A stretch of 22,157 nucleotides of DNA from Bacteroidales bacterium (GCA_029942205.1 JAOZTL010000003.1:1-22157); one strand, 5' to 3'. Positions 8,275 to 17,378 are shown, counted from the first letter of the stretch. Program-made: numbers and translations. The notes: generated by a model from the letters alone, not told the origin.

Positions 8275-9273
8275 TTATGGAACTTCTACCGTGTTCAGTA
8301 TTTCGCTGATAATTTCTTCGGAACTGATATTTTCGGCTTCGGCCTCATAGGTCAAACCAATGCGATGGCGCATTACATCATGACATACTGCACGTACATC
8401 TTCGGGAATTACATAGCCACGACGTTTAATAAACGCATAAGCTTTGGCGGCTAGTGCCAAATTGATACTAGCACGTGGTGAACCACCAAAACTAATCAAA
8501 TCCTTATATTTTTTTAAATCATATTGTTCAGGAAAACGTGTTGCAAAAACAATATCAACAATATACTTCTCTATTTTTTCATCCATATACACGTCTTTTA
8601 CTACTTGGCGTGCTTTAATAATTGCTTCGGTACTAAGAACTGTATTTGCTTTAGGAAAGCTTTTTGCTAAATTTTGACGTATAATTAATACCTCTTCTTC
8701 TTTTTTAGGATAATTAATAATAACTTTTAGCATAAAACGGTCTACTTGTGCTTCAGGGAGTGGATAAGTTCCTTCTTGTTCAATAGGGTTTTGTGTTGCC
8801 ATAACAAGAAAAGGCTCAGTTAGTTTGAACGATTCTGTACCAATAGTTACTTGGCGTTCTTGCATTGCTTCCAGTAAAGCACTCTGTACTTTTGCTGGTG
8901 AACGGTTTATTTCATCAGCTAAAATAAAATTTGCAAAAATAGGACCTTTTTTCATGATGAAATCTTCCTGTTTTTGGCTATAAATAAGAGTTCCTAGCAA
9001 ATCGGCAGGAAGCAAATCTGGCGTGAATTGGATTCGACTAAATTTAGCATCAATAATGTTAGATAATGTATTGATTGCCAATGTTTTTGCGAGACCAGGA
9101 ACTCCTTCCAAAAGGATATGCCCATTCGACAAAAGTCCTATTAATAGGCTTTCAACTAAGTGGTTTTGTCCAACAATTACCTTGTTCATTTCTAAGGTAA
9201 TTGTCTCAATAAGAGCACTTTCTTTCTCTATTCGCTCATTCAATTCTTTAATATCTACCGATAGGCTATTCAT
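8275..9273 (-). CDS. moxR: MoxR-family AAA+ ATPase
   Basis: 332 residues. Walker A is at 57-64 (GVPGLAKT) and Walker B at about 115-121 (NFILADE), followed by the MoxR-typical INRSPAKVQSALLEAMQE. Sensor 1 lies in VMATQNPIEQEGTYPLPEAQ with the downstream arginine of DRF. The C-terminal lid domain (about 230-332) includes GGSPRASINLALAAKAYA. All ATPase residues are present, so it should be active. Family knowledge: MoxR proteins are ATP-driven chaperones that activate or assemble VWA-containing partners. It is the first gene of the Bat cluster and has a textbook Bacteroidota promoter upstream, so it probably starts the operon transcript. Confidence 0.93.
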   Translation of the reverse strand: MNSLSVDIKELNERIEKESALIETITLEMNKVIVGQNHLVESLLIGLLSNGHILLEGVPGLAKTLAINTLSNIIDAKFSRIQFTPDLLPADLLGTLIYSQKQEDFIMKKGPIFANFILADEINRSPAKVQSALLEAMQERQVTIGTESFKLTEPFLVMATQNPIEQEGTYPLPEAQVDRFMLKVIINYPKKEEEVLIIRQNLAKSFPKANTVLSTEAIIKARQVVKDVYMDEKIEKYIVDIVFATRFPEQYDLKKYKDLISFGGSPRASINLALAAKAYAFIKRRGYVIPEDVRAVCHDVMRHRIGLTYEAEAENISSEEIISEILNTVEVP

Positions 9274-9301
9274 ATTATATAGTTTTGTTTTGTTCGTCTG
9301 G

Positions 9302-9332
9302 CAAATGTATGAATGTAGGTAGTAATTTCAAA
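9302..9332 (-). promoter_or_regulatory. Bacteroidota-type promoter of moxR and the Bat operon
   Basis: On the minus strand a TTTG box (9329-9332) is followed after exactly 19 bases by TACATTTG (9302-9309) and then C. This fits the phylum's -33 TTTG and -7 TAnnTTTG consensus with ideal spacing. The predicted transcript would start about 25 bases before the moxR ATG. Confidence 0.75.
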
Positions 9333-9371
9333 GATTTTTTAGGAAATTGATTTATGTTTTAACTTTTTTTA

Positions 9372-9430
9372 ACCTTGAAACGAATGTTGTTAATTGCTAT
9401 CTATTGATTATCAGTAAAATACACAAATGA
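9372..9430 (+). repeat. Degraded hairpin-linker element
   Basis: The segment keeps ATGTTGTTAATTGC and ends with ATTATCAGTAAAATACACAAAT, which matches the tail of the better copies at 9544 and 20036 (ATTCAGTAAAATACA then AAAT). The hairpin part is no longer recognisable. Called by alignment by eye to those two copies. Confidence 0.45.
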
Positions 9431-9543
9431 ACATTATTTAATAATATTCATTTAATTTTTGCTAAAAAAGCAAGTATGAAACTGTTCTTTTGAAAAAAAT
9501 AATACTCTTTTTATTTTGAATATTGCTTTTTTTGTGGTATTTT

Positions 9544-9620
9544 AAGGTCATCAATCTTTTTCTAATGTTGCTTACTTTATTTAGTAAATCGCTGTTATTC
9601 AGTAAAATACATTTATTCAA
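9544..9620 (+). repeat. Hairpin-linker element with long tail
   Basis: It starts with a weakened hairpin (AAGGT-CATCA-ATCTT), then a T-run, ATGTTGCTTACTTTATT, TAAATCGCTGTTATTC and AGTAAAATACA. The tail matches the 20036-20121 copy over about 50 bases with scattered changes. It lies about 100 bases upstream of the HMG-CoA lyase-like gene, in the same orientation. Confidence 0.6.
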
Positions 9621-9717
9621 ATAGGACGTTAATTATTTCTTGATAAGATAAAATACCTTACTTTAGTGATAAAGACCACAAGACTGAAATCTCAACAATT
9701 TACAAAAACAACAAAAT

Positions 9718-10602
9718 ATGAAACAAAAAGTAAAAATAATTGTAACGCCACGTGATGCAATGCAAGGAATCAAGCACTTTATTGATACCGAAAAAAAGAT
9801 TGACTATATACAGTCACTTCTGGATGTTGGTTTCGATACGATTGATTTTGGTAGTTTTGTATCACCAAAGGCAATTCCACAGCTTCGAGACACAGCCGAA
9901 GTTGTCGAAAAGCTGGATCTAAGCCAAACAAATACCAAACTCCTAGCCATCGTCGGGAATATTCGAGGAGCGAATAGAGCCGCTGATTTTGAGCAAATTA
10001 AGTATTTAGGCTATCCATTTTCCGTTTCAGAAACTTTTATGCGTAAAAACATTAACACCTCGCTGGAGGATGCTCGAAAAACAATCGAAAATTTACAAAA
10101 TATTTGTACTAAAACGAACAAAGAATTAGTTTTATACATATCGATGGCTTTCGGAAATCCATATGGCGATCCGTGGAGTCTGGAAATTGTACGAAATTGG
10201 ACAGAAATTTTCCATAAAATGGGAATTAGAATCATCTCAATATCAGATACTTTGGGCGATTCAACCAAAGAAGCGATTTACAATGTTTTTTCGGAGTTAA
10301 TCCCTGCTTTTCCTGATATTGAATTTGGTTTACATTTGCACACAACAAAAGACGGTTGGTACGATAAAATTGACGCATCCTTTCGGGCAGGCTGCATGCG
10401 ATACGATACCGATATGCAGGGAATGGGCGGCTGTCCTATGTCTGGACATGAAATGATTGGGAATTTGAAAACAAATAAACTATTACGTTACATGACGGAT
10501 AATGACATGGAATGTACAATTAATGTAGATAAATACAAGGAAACTAAGGAAAAAGCAGTGTCCGTTTTCTCTAAGATAAAATTAACACCATTTAAAAAAT
10601 AA
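9718..10602 (+). CDS. HMG-CoA lyase-like (DRE-TIM) protein
   Basis: 294 residues, one TIM-barrel domain of the HMG-CoA lyase type. Visible active-site residues: R12-D13 (TPRDAMQG, where most members have RDGLQ), the SFVSPKAIPQLRD segment at about 46-58, the metal pair H206-x-H208 (GLHLHTT), C239 in GGCP and N249. The spacing from Cys to Asn is one residue longer than in the human enzyme. The expected reaction is cleavage of 3-hydroxy-3-methylglutaryl-CoA to acetoacetate and acetyl-CoA, the last step of leucine breakdown; related lyases use other 3-hydroxyacyl-CoA substrates. The gene ends two bases before aroC and shares its transcript. There is no Shine-Dalgarno; the leader is A/C-rich. Confidence 0.82.
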   Translation: MKQKVKIIVTPRDAMQGIKHFIDTEKKIDYIQSLLDVGFDTIDFGSFVSPKAIPQLRDTAEVVEKLDLSQTNTKLLAIVGNIRGANRAADFEQIKYLGYPFSVSETFMRKNINTSLEDARKTIENLQNICTKTNKELVLYISMAFGNPYGDPWSLEIVRNWTEIFHKMGIRIISISDTLGDSTKEAIYNVFSELIPAFPDIEFGLHLHTTKDGWYDKIDASFRAGCMRYDTDMQGMGGCPMSGHEMIGNLKTNKLLRYMTDNDMECTINVDKYKETKEKAVSVFSKIKLTPFKK

Positions 10603-10604
10603 AT

Positions 10605-11684
10605 ATGGCAGGAAATACGATTGGTATTTTATATCGATTGACTACTTTTGGTGAATCGCATGGAAAAGCTGTTGGTGGAATTATTGATGGCTGTCCAGCT
10701 GGAATTGATTTAGATTTTGAATTTATACAAAGAGAGCTAGATCGCAGAAAACCAGGACAATCAGCAATTACTACACAACGTAAAGAGCAAGATAAAGTAG
10801 AATTTTTGTCTGGAATATTTGAAGGAAAAACAACGGGTGCACCCATTGGTTTTGTTATTTGGAACAGCGATCATCGATCAAAAGATTATGATAATTTAAG
10901 AAAAGTATATAGACCTTCTCATGCAGATTATACTTATTACCAAAAATATGGCATAAGAGAACATTCTGGTGGCGGACGAAGTTCTGCAAGAATTACTATA
11001 CCACGAGTAGTTGCTGGAGCTGTTGCAAAGTTGATTATCAATAAATTAGGTATCGAAATAGCGGCTTTCACATCCCAAGTGGGGCACATTAAACTCGAAC
11101 AAGATTACACGCAGCTTGATTTAAGTAATACTGAAAGTAACGCTATTAGATGCCCTGATAATGAGACTGCTAACCGTATGATAAGTTTGGTTGAATCGAT
11201 AAAAAAACAGGACGATACCGTGGGAGGCATAATTACTGGTGTGATTAAAAATGCGCCTATTGGTTTGGGTGAACCCGAATTTGATAAATTTCATGCCGAA
11301 TTGGGAAAAAACATGCTGAATATCAATGCTGTAAAGGGGTTTCAAATCGGATCGGGTTTTGATGCTGCTTTGTTGAAAGGTTCGTCTCATAATGATTTAT
11401 TCATTGTTGATAATGAGAAAGTTAAGACAAAAACAAATTTCTCTGGTGGCGTGCAAGGTGGCATTACTAATGGAATGGACATTGTTTTTAAAGTTGCATT
11501 TAAGCCTGTTGCAACTATTTTGAAACCGCAAAAAACAATTGATACTGAGCTCAATGAGCTGGAAATCAATCCGAAAGGACGACACGACCCCTGTGTGCTT
11601 CCACGTGCAGTACCTATCGTCGAATCCATGGCGGCGATGACCGTTTTAGACTTTTATTTACGAAATTTAGCCATTAAGCTTTAA
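10605..11684 (+). CDS. aroC: Chorismate synthase
   Basis: 359 residues, the usual length of a monofunctional enzyme. Signatures run in order: TTFGESHG with H19 at the N-terminus, RPSHADYTYYQKYG, GGGRSSARITIPRVVAGAVAK, GGVQGGITNGMDI, and the C-terminal GRHDPCVLPRAVPIVE (R326, H327, D328). It converts 5-enolpyruvylshikimate 3-phosphate to chorismate with reduced FMN, the last common step of aromatic amino acid synthesis, in the cytosol. It is placed right behind the HMG-CoA lyase-like gene, an unrelated pathway, with only two bases between. No other aro genes are in the window. Confidence 0.96.
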   Translation: MAGNTIGILYRLTTFGESHGKAVGGIIDGCPAGIDLDFEFIQRELDRRKPGQSAITTQRKEQDKVEFLSGIFEGKTTGAPIGFVIWNSDHRSKDYDNLRKVYRPSHADYTYYQKYGIREHSGGGRSSARITIPRVVAGAVAKLIINKLGIEIAAFTSQVGHIKLEQDYTQLDLSNTESNAIRCPDNETANRMISLVESIKKQDDTVGGIITGVIKNAPIGLGEPEFDKFHAELGKNMLNINAVKGFQIGSGFDAALLKGSSHNDLFIVDNEKVKTKTNFSGGVQGGITNGMDIVFKVAFKPVATILKPQKTIDTELNELEINPKGRHDPCVLPRAVPIVESMAAMTVLDFYLRNLAIKL

Positions 11685-11756
11685 TTTCTTAATAGATATT
11701 CTTCTTTTTTTTCAAGCTAAACAACTATTTTTCAATAATTTACAAATTTCAATCAC

Positions 11757-14700
11757 ATGAAAAATAACATTTGCATTGCTTCAATAATTATATTCTTTCT
11801 TTTATCAACACCTTCCATTTCTCAGAAAATGTTTAGCGATAATGCTATTTTTATGGAAGATATGGAAGAAATATTTACTCGAAATAAAAAAGATAAAGAC
11901 TTGATTGAATTTTTTGAACAATTTGAAGAACGTTGGAACTTAGGTATTTATGTGGGCGATTCGAGTCGAATTATTAATAATTGTCAGCGATTATTTAAAA
12001 AACGAGGAAAAGCAAAACGTGAAATTTCAGACTATATTCGTATTGTTGATATTTTTCTTACAGGATCGGTCAATTCATCGAATCAAATGAATTGGTACAA
12101 CGGGTTGGATAGTTATTTGAATAATAAAAAAATGACAGTTGCTTATATTCGTAAGTTTCTTTCAAATTCAATTTTACTTTTCACTGAAAATATGATTAAT
12201 CATTCGGGTAATTTAAAATGGTATTCTTCTCACGGAAATTATCGTATTTACTTCGATCCTGGCAAAATGGAAGTGAGTATTGAAGTTAAAAATACAAATT
12301 TGATTTGTAAATCAAAACGAGATAGTTTTGTATTACAGCAGACAAGTGGCGTTTTTGATCCAATAAAATTAAGCTGGAAAGGATCGAAAGGTAAAGTTAC
12401 ATGGAAACATGCAGGTTATAATCCATCTAAGATTTATGCAATGTTATCTGATTATCAAATTGATATGAGAAAATCAAAATTTAATGCTAAAAATGTTGAT
12501 TATACTAACACGCTGATGCTCTCGAAATCATTAAAAGGTGATTTATTAGTAGATGTAATGCAGAGCAGTAAAGGGAAAATAATCCATACACCAGTATTTA
12601 CTGCTTACGAAGAGCGTACTATGCTCAAACATATTTTTGAAAATGTAGATTTTGAAGGTAAAGTAGTAATGGAAGGTGCTAAATTTTCGGGTATTGGCTC
12701 GGAGGAACAATCGGCAATTGTGTATATTCACCGTAATGGTAAGCTTTTCATTACGGCTGAGGGAAACAGGTTTACTTTGAGTAAGAAAAGCATTTCTGGT
12801 AAAAACGCTCAAATAATTGTACATTATGTTAATGGTGATTCTCTTTATCATCCATCAGTAGCATTTCGTTATTTAGATAATAAAAAACAAATAATTGCGA
12901 CTCATGGGTACGAAGGGCACAGTAAAGGACCTTTTTTTAGTAGCTATCATAAAATGGATATAGGAATAATGGAAATGAATTGGAAAGTAAATGACTCTCT
13001 TCTCGTATTTAGAACTCCTACTGGCTACGTTGATCGTAAAGGATTATTAGAATCTGCCAACTATTATTCAGAACTTAATTATGTAAAGCTTCAAGGAAGA
13101 GACCGCTATCACCCATTAAAAGTGGTACGAAAATGTGTGCAAAATTTTGGCGAAGGAATTTCTGGATACCAACAAATTTACGAATTGTATGGTAATCTAG
13201 GTGTTGCATCATCGCCTATGGCTGTAAAGCAAGTTTTAGGAAAATTATCTGCTTTTGGATTTATTACTTATAAAAATGATTTTTTGCAAATAAAAACAAC
13301 ACAAAAACTACATGATTATTTGGAAGCCAATAAACAAGAAAAATTTGATTATGATATTATACAAATTTATACAGAAGTGAGGAGAGGCAGTAATGCTACA
13401 ATCAATTTGAATAGTATGAATTTGGATGTGAAAGGAATTAGTCCCATCACTTTTAGTCAAGAAAGAGTCGTGCAAGCTGTTACAAAAGAAAAATATGTGC
13501 GTATAAAGAAAAATAGGCAATTTGAGTTTGATGGTAGAATACGTGCTGGATATTTAGATATTTATGCTAATAATTTTACTTTTAATTATGATAGTTTTAA
13601 AATTTCAACACCACTAATAGATTCTGTCGAGTTTTATGTGCGAAATGACGAAAAAAATGAATATAATAAATATGATTACTTTAAAGTAAATTCAATATTG
13701 GAGCAAGCAAATATAATATTATATATTGATAAAGTTGAAAATAGATCTGGTGAGCAGTTTATTGCAGAATATCCAATACTAGAGTCATCTGATTCTGCCT
13801 TTATATTTTATGATAAAAAAGTGCCTGAAAGTGATTCGAGTTATTCGAGGAAGAACTTCTTTTTTAAAATCGATCCTTTTGCTTTAGATAGTCTCAATAG
13901 TTTGAATAATAGTCGATTATTTTTTAGTGGATTATTTGTTTCTGGAGGAATTTTTCCTGATTTGCGTGAAACATTAAAAATACAAAAAGACTCTTCGCTG
14001 GGCTTTGTCCATAAAGTCGATTCATCGGGTGCTCCATTATTTGGTGGTTTAGGAATGTTTTATCAAAATATAAAATTAGACAATAGTGGATTACATGGTG
14101 ATGGACAAATAAACTTTATTACTTCTATTACAAGATCGCATAGTTTTGTGTTTTATCCTGATTCGATGAGTACCTATGCCAATGAATTTTTAATAAACCA
14201 CAATGAATCAGACACTTTGAAAGCTGAATACCCGACTGTTGTTGCCGATTCGGCTTTTGTGGTTTGGAAACCGAAAGAGGGATATTTGAATGCAAAAGTA
14301 TTAGATAAACCATTCAAAATGTTTGAAAATGAGGTTTCTATGATCGAAGGAAATTTAGATGTTACGCTCGAAGGATTATACGGAGACGGTGTTTTAGAAT
14401 TTGAAACAGCAATATTTGAATCGAAAAAATACACATTTAAAGAAAGACGTTTTTCTTCAGATTCGGTTAGTTTTGAGGTAGATCCATACGAGCAAGGTAT
14501 CGCTAGTTTCTTGACAGACAATGTTTCTACGGATATGGATCTTGACAAAAGGGCTGGTTATTTTCGATCAAATGACAAAAATACTTTTATCGATATGCCT
14601 ATAAATGAATATCATTGTTATACAGATTATTTTATTTGGCAATTTGACAGGCGAGACATTCAAATTGGATATAACACAGTTTCTTTAGATAGTTTCCCTG

Positions 14701-16418
14701 ATGAATCAGCAACTAAAATGCTTGAACACTTTGAGAAAGATCAAGTGGTGATTGATAATTATAAAACGAAAAAAATAGAATTTGCAGCATTAAACAAAAA
14801 AAATAAAGAAGGACTTCGATTTACGTCAAACTCGGCATCATTCAATCAAAAAGAGAATAAAATAAACACAATAGGAACAGATACCATAAATATAGCCGAC
14901 GTAAAAATTGTTCCATATACGGCAATTGCAATTTCTGCCAATCATAAAATGGATACTATTACATCGGCAAGTATTTTGCCTGCCAACTTAAATATGTCGG
15001 CAAATCATCCGTTTATTAATGCGAAAGTAGCTGTGAATGATGAGTTTAGTTATACTGCCACGGCAGATTACAATTATTATTTTAATCCAAATAATCCAGA
15101 TACCTTTGAAACAATTCATTTTGAACAAATATATACCAAAAAAGATACAGCTGGAAATTTCATCAGTGTAGCAACTACACCTTTGGATAGTGCTAGAATG
15201 TTTAAAATCAACCCACAACTAAATTTTATCGGTAATACAACACTTTCTATGAATCGAGATTTTCTGTTTTTTGATGGAAAAACAAGTATTGTTTACGATT
15301 GTAAGAACATGAGTCCTGCTCTTTTTAAGCTCGAAGGTGAAGTTGATCCAGCAAATGTACAGATAAAAATTCCGCCTATGACGAATAAATCTAAGGTATT
15401 CTCTACTTATTTTTTACGTAAAGATTCAGTATTTATTTATCCTGCATTTTTGTCAGGAAGAGCATCACGGGCGCATAAAGCAATGTACGATAGTTATGGA
15501 TATTTGACCTACGATGATTTAAATAAAACATACACAATAATTGATAGTATTCGTGAAGAAAGAGATAAAGTCCGTGAGCGGTGGATCAAACTCGACACCC
15601 GTTCGTGCGATCTGGAATCGAAAGGCGAATTTTCCATTATTCCCGAATTCCGTACCATTGATTTTCGCTCCATCGGGAAAATTAAACAAAACACGATTAC
15701 TAAAAAACTGACTATTGATGGGCTTTTTGCTATTGATTTTTTCTTTTCGGATCAAGCATTACAAATCTTAGCAGCAAAACTACAAGGCGATGGCATGCTG
15801 AATGAAGTAACTATTTGGGATAATGTGTATCAATCAAATGTACATCATTTGATAGGAGAGGACACAATTGCTATTTTGAAAAAAGAAGCTATGGAAGGTA
15901 TTCAGAATACTAAACCTACAAGTCTTGCGTCTGCACTTACTTTTTGGAGTGCAAAATTTGAATGGAACAAAGCCAGTACGACTTTTAGATCAGATAAAAA
16001 TGTGAAAATTGGCTATATTGCAGGAATTCCTGTTGGAAAAGAAGTAAAAGCTTACATTCAAATAAAGAAAATTCGTTCAAACGATCGGTTTGCAATTTAT
16101 TTGGAACTAGATGAAGATAATTGGGTCTTTTTTCAGTATGTAAGTAATAAATTAACGGCTTATTCGTCATGGCCTGATTTTAATGCCGCAATTAGCAATA
16201 CTGACAAAAAAGACAGAAAAAATGGTATATATTCCTATCATTTGGGTAATTTTGCTACAAAAAAGAGTTTTATTGCTACTTTCTTGAATACAAATAAAGA
16301 AGAAACAGAAAATGGCGAAGTGGAAATAATTGAAGAAAATAAGAGAGAAAATATTATAATCGAAGAAGAAATAATTGAAGAAGAGGAAGAAGAAGGCGAA
16401 GGAGGTGGGATAAACTAA
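11757..16418 (+). CDS. Giant exported protein of unknown function, beta-rich, acidic tail
   Basis: 1553 residues; I do not recognise a family. There is a clear signal peptide (about 1-22, ending SISQ). The body is rich in short alternating polar/hydrophobic strands. A recurring GDG motif followed by strands appears at residue 778 (GLHGDGQINFIT), 873 (GLYGDGVLEFET) and 1344 (QGDGMLNEVT). Two of these precede similar FVFYPDSM and RRFSSDSVSFEVDP stretches, which suggests repeated beta units such as a solenoid. No membrane span apart from the signal, no type IX sorting domain and no catalytic motif is evident. The end is a Glu-rich tail (about 1515-1553) encoded by GAA-rich DNA. It lies 72 bases after aroC and is followed by a 282-base gap, so it may be its own unit. 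Likely periplasmic or envelope-bound; the function is not inferable from sequence alone. Confidence 0.85.
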   Translation: MKNNICIASIIIFFLLSTPSISQKMFSDNAIFMEDMEEIFTRNKKDKDLIEFFEQFEERWNLGIYVGDSSRIINNCQRLFKKRGKAKREISDYIRIVDIFLTGSVNSSNQMNWYNGLDSYLNNKKMTVAYIRKFLSNSILLFTENMINHSGNLKWYSSHGNYRIYFDPGKMEVSIEVKNTNLICKSKRDSFVLQQTSGVFDPIKLSWKGSKGKVTWKHAGYNPSKIYAMLSDYQIDMRKSKFNAKNVDYTNTLMLSKSLKGDLLVDVMQSSKGKIIHTPVFTAYEERTMLKHIFENVDFEGKVVMEGAKFSGIGSEEQSAIVYIHRNGKLFITAEGNRFTLSKKSISGKNAQIIVHYVNGDSLYHPSVAFRYLDNKKQIIATHGYEGHSKGPFFSSYHKMDIGIMEMNWKVNDSLLVFRTPTGYVDRKGLLESANYYSELNYVKLQGRDRYHPLKVVRKCVQNFGEGISGYQQIYELYGNLGVASSPMAVKQVLGKLSAFGFITYKNDFLQIKTTQKLHDYLEANKQEKFDYDIIQIYTEVRRGSNATINLNSMNLDVKGISPITFSQERVVQAVTKEKYVRIKKNRQFEFDGRIRAGYLDIYANNFTFNYDSFKISTPLIDSVEFYVRNDEKNEYNKYDYFKVNSILEQANIILYIDKVENRSGEQFIAEYPILESSDSAFIFYDKKVPESDSSYSRKNFFFKIDPFALDSLNSLNNSRLFFSGLFVSGGIFPDLRETLKIQKDSSLGFVHKVDSSGAPLFGGLGMFYQNIKLDNSGLHGDGQINFITSITRSHSFVFYPDSMSTYANEFLINHNESDTLKAEYPTVVADSAFVVWKPKEGYLNAKVLDKPFKMFENEVSMIEGNLDVTLEGLYGDGVLEFETAIFESKKYTFKERRFSSDSVSFEVDPYEQGIASFLTDNVSTDMDLDKRAGYFRSNDKNTFIDMPINEYHCYTDYFIWQFDRRDIQIGYNTVSLDSFPDESATKMLEHFEKDQVVIDNYKTKKIEFAALNKKNKEGLRFTSNSASFNQKENKINTIGTDTINIADVKIVPYTAIAISANHKMDTITSASILPANLNMSANHPFINAKVAVNDEFSYTATADYNYYFNPNNPDTFETIHFEQIYTKKDTAGNFISVATTPLDSARMFKINPQLNFIGNTTLSMNRDFLFFDGKTSIVYDCKNMSPALFKLEGEVDPANVQIKIPPMTNKSKVFSTYFLRKDSVFIYPAFLSGRASRAHKAMYDSYGYLTYDDLNKTYTIIDSIREERDKVRERWIKLDTRSCDLESKGEFSIIPEFRTIDFRSIGKIKQNTITKKLTIDGLFAIDFFFSDQALQILAAKLQGDGMLNEVTIWDNVYQSNVHHLIGEDTIAILKKEAMEGIQNTKPTSLASALTFWSAKFEWNKASTTFRSDKNVKIGYIAGIPVGKEVKAYIQIKKIRSNDRFAIYLELDEDNWVFFQYVSNKLTAYSSWPDFNAAISNTDKKDRKNGIYSYHLGNFATKKSFIATFLNTNKEETENGEVEIIEENKRENIIIEEEIIEEEEEEGEGGGIN

Positions 16419-16507
16419 AAAACAGTTAGTGGTTATAAGTAATAATTCAGACTTTGTCTATCTTTTTTTTATATATTTTTGCTCATCTATATAAACACTT
16501 CATGCTA

Positions 16508-16556
16508 TTTGATGTTACATACATATTTGTACAAATATATCATAATCAGTAACTTA
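16508..16556 (+). repeat. Hairpin-linker element remnant, second end type
   Basis: TTTGATGTTACATACATATT, then TGTACAAA and CATAATCAGTAACTTA, match the linker and inner part of the second end type seen near 3970-4010, 17806-17872 and 18820-18876. The expected hairpin upstream is not preserved. It lies in the 282-base gap between the giant gene and the lipoprotein gene, where I see nothing else of note. Confidence 0.45.
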
Positions 16557-16700
16557 CAAGTTAGTTCAAAATAAAAAAGTATTGTTTAATTATATATAGC
16601 TACTTAATACAATATTATGGATCTTTTTTAGTTAAAGATTAGGTAAAATAGAAATTTATTTTCAATTTTGCATAAATTTAAAAACATAAACCTTTTGACT

Positions 16701-17198
16701 ATGAAAACAAAATTCAATTTATTAGCATTGTTGCTTATGGTTTTTGCCGTAAGTTTTACTAGCTGTAAAAAAGATGAAGATGGAAATTTGATCGTTCCAT
16801 CAATGAGTGCTACCGTAGACGGTGAGGCATGGACTGCCATTGCACGTGTATCGACGGTACAAAATGGAGTTGTTGCGATTTCAGGATTCCCTACTATTGC
16901 TAAGGAAAAAGCGATTTTAATCACGATTAAAGGTACGGATTTGAATACTTACACATTAAATCCAACGACGCTTACTACTGATTGTGCTATTGCATATCAA
17001 AAAACAGCTGCCGTAGATGAAGGATCAGCAGACTATTATATTGCATATAATGCAACAGTGAAAATCACAAAATATGATGATGAGCAAAAATTAATCTCTG
17101 GAACATTTAGTGGAAATCTAAAACCTTCGGATAATATTTTATTAGGAACTGATCTTGTTATCACTGACGGAGTATTTGAAAATCTTACTTTTCAATAG
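16701..17198 (+). CDS. Small Bacteroidota lipoprotein (DUF6252-like)
   Basis: 165 residues from the ATG at 16701. The frame is open back to a TTG at 16668, but the ATG gives a proper lipoprotein signal: basic MKTK, a hydrophobic core, then VSFTSC with the lipid-bearing cysteine and KKDEDGN after it. The mature part begins SMSATVDGEAWTA, a pattern shared by small Bacteroidota lipoproteins of the DUF6252 kind, and is a beta-rich single domain ending in a GTFSGNL strand. Function unknown; outer-membrane or periplasmic anchoring is expected, and the acidic DED after the cysteine might favour surface display. A near-consensus -7 motif CAATTTTG (16663-16670) is at the right distance but has no TTTG partner. 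A strong terminator follows. Confidence 0.75.
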   Translation: MKTKFNLLALLLMVFAVSFTSCKKDEDGNLIVPSMSATVDGEAWTAIARVSTVQNGVVAISGFPTIAKEKAILITIKGTDLNTYTLNPTTLTTDCAIAYQKTAAVDEGSADYYIAYNATVKITKYDDEQKLISGTFSGNLKPSDNILLGTDLVITDGVFENLTFQ

Positions 17199-17215
17199 AA
17201 AAGGATGACATCTAT

Positions 17216-17247
17216 AAAAAAGGGAAGCGTTTTCGTTTCCCTTTTTT
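17216..17247 (+). terminator. Strong intrinsic terminator, possibly bidirectional
   Basis: The arms at 17216-17229 and 17234-17247 pair over 14 positions (AAAAAAGGGAAGCG against CGTTTCCCTTTTTT, one G-T pair) around a TTTT loop. The T-run on one side and A-run on the other allow it to work in both directions. It ends the lipoprotein transcript 18 bases after the stop and could also stop reading from the mce side. Confidence 0.88.
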
Positions 17248-17334
17248 AGGTCTTTGACCTTAGTAGTGTGTAAAACAATTTGATTATAAATCTTTTTTAC
17301 GAATCTGTGAGCAACATCAAAAGGTCGAAGACCT
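17248..17334. repeat. Paired (BIME-like) hairpin element, 87 bp
   Basis: It starts with AGGTC-TTT-GACCT (17248-17260, plus orientation) and ends with AGGTC-GAA-GACCT (17322-17334, minus orientation). Both are perfect 5-bp stems. The left inner part has GTGTGTAAAACAATTTGATT, the right inner part TGTGAGCAACATCAAA. This is the shortest and best kept head-to-head pair and begins directly at the base of the terminator. Confidence 0.75.
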
Positions 17335-17378
17335 ATTATTTCACTCATGCGTGAGCAACATCAAAAGGTAGAAGACCT
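17335..17378 (-). repeat. Tandem hairpin-linker copy overlapping the mce stop
   Basis: GTGAGCAACATCAAAAGGT recurs at 17351 exactly 44 bases after its copy at 17307. The hairpin AGGTA-GAA-GACCT (17366-17378) has one stem mismatch. Read on the minus strand it encodes the last residues of mce (RSSTF) and supplies its TGA stop at 17361-17363. Confidence 0.75.

Larger units (their letters stand above)
9274..9717. other. Divergent gene-free region with promoter, palindrome and repeat remnants
   Basis: 444 bases between divergent moxR and the HMG-CoA lyase-like gene. It holds the moxR promoter, an imperfect 25-base palindrome at 9427-9451 (arms ATGAA and ATTAT against ATAAT and TTCAT, one mismatch), and a 10-base inverted repeat (AAAAAAGCAA at 9464-9473 against TTGCTTTTTT at 9523-9532). 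Two diverged hairpin-linker elements are also present. A candidate but poor -7 motif for the lyase gene is TACTTTAG at 9659-9666. I see no open reading frame worth calling. Confidence 0.6.

Noticed and set aside
14174..14548. 124-residue minus-strand frame inside the giant gene
   Set aside because: The giant gene is continuous and has a signal peptide; the antisense frame has no recognisable domain or promoter.
17248..17378. CRISPR array, because of repeated GCAACATCAAAAGGT units
   Set aside because: Only two direct units, spaced by about 20 bases that are themselves family sequence, and copies occur all over the window in both orientations. There are no cas genes.
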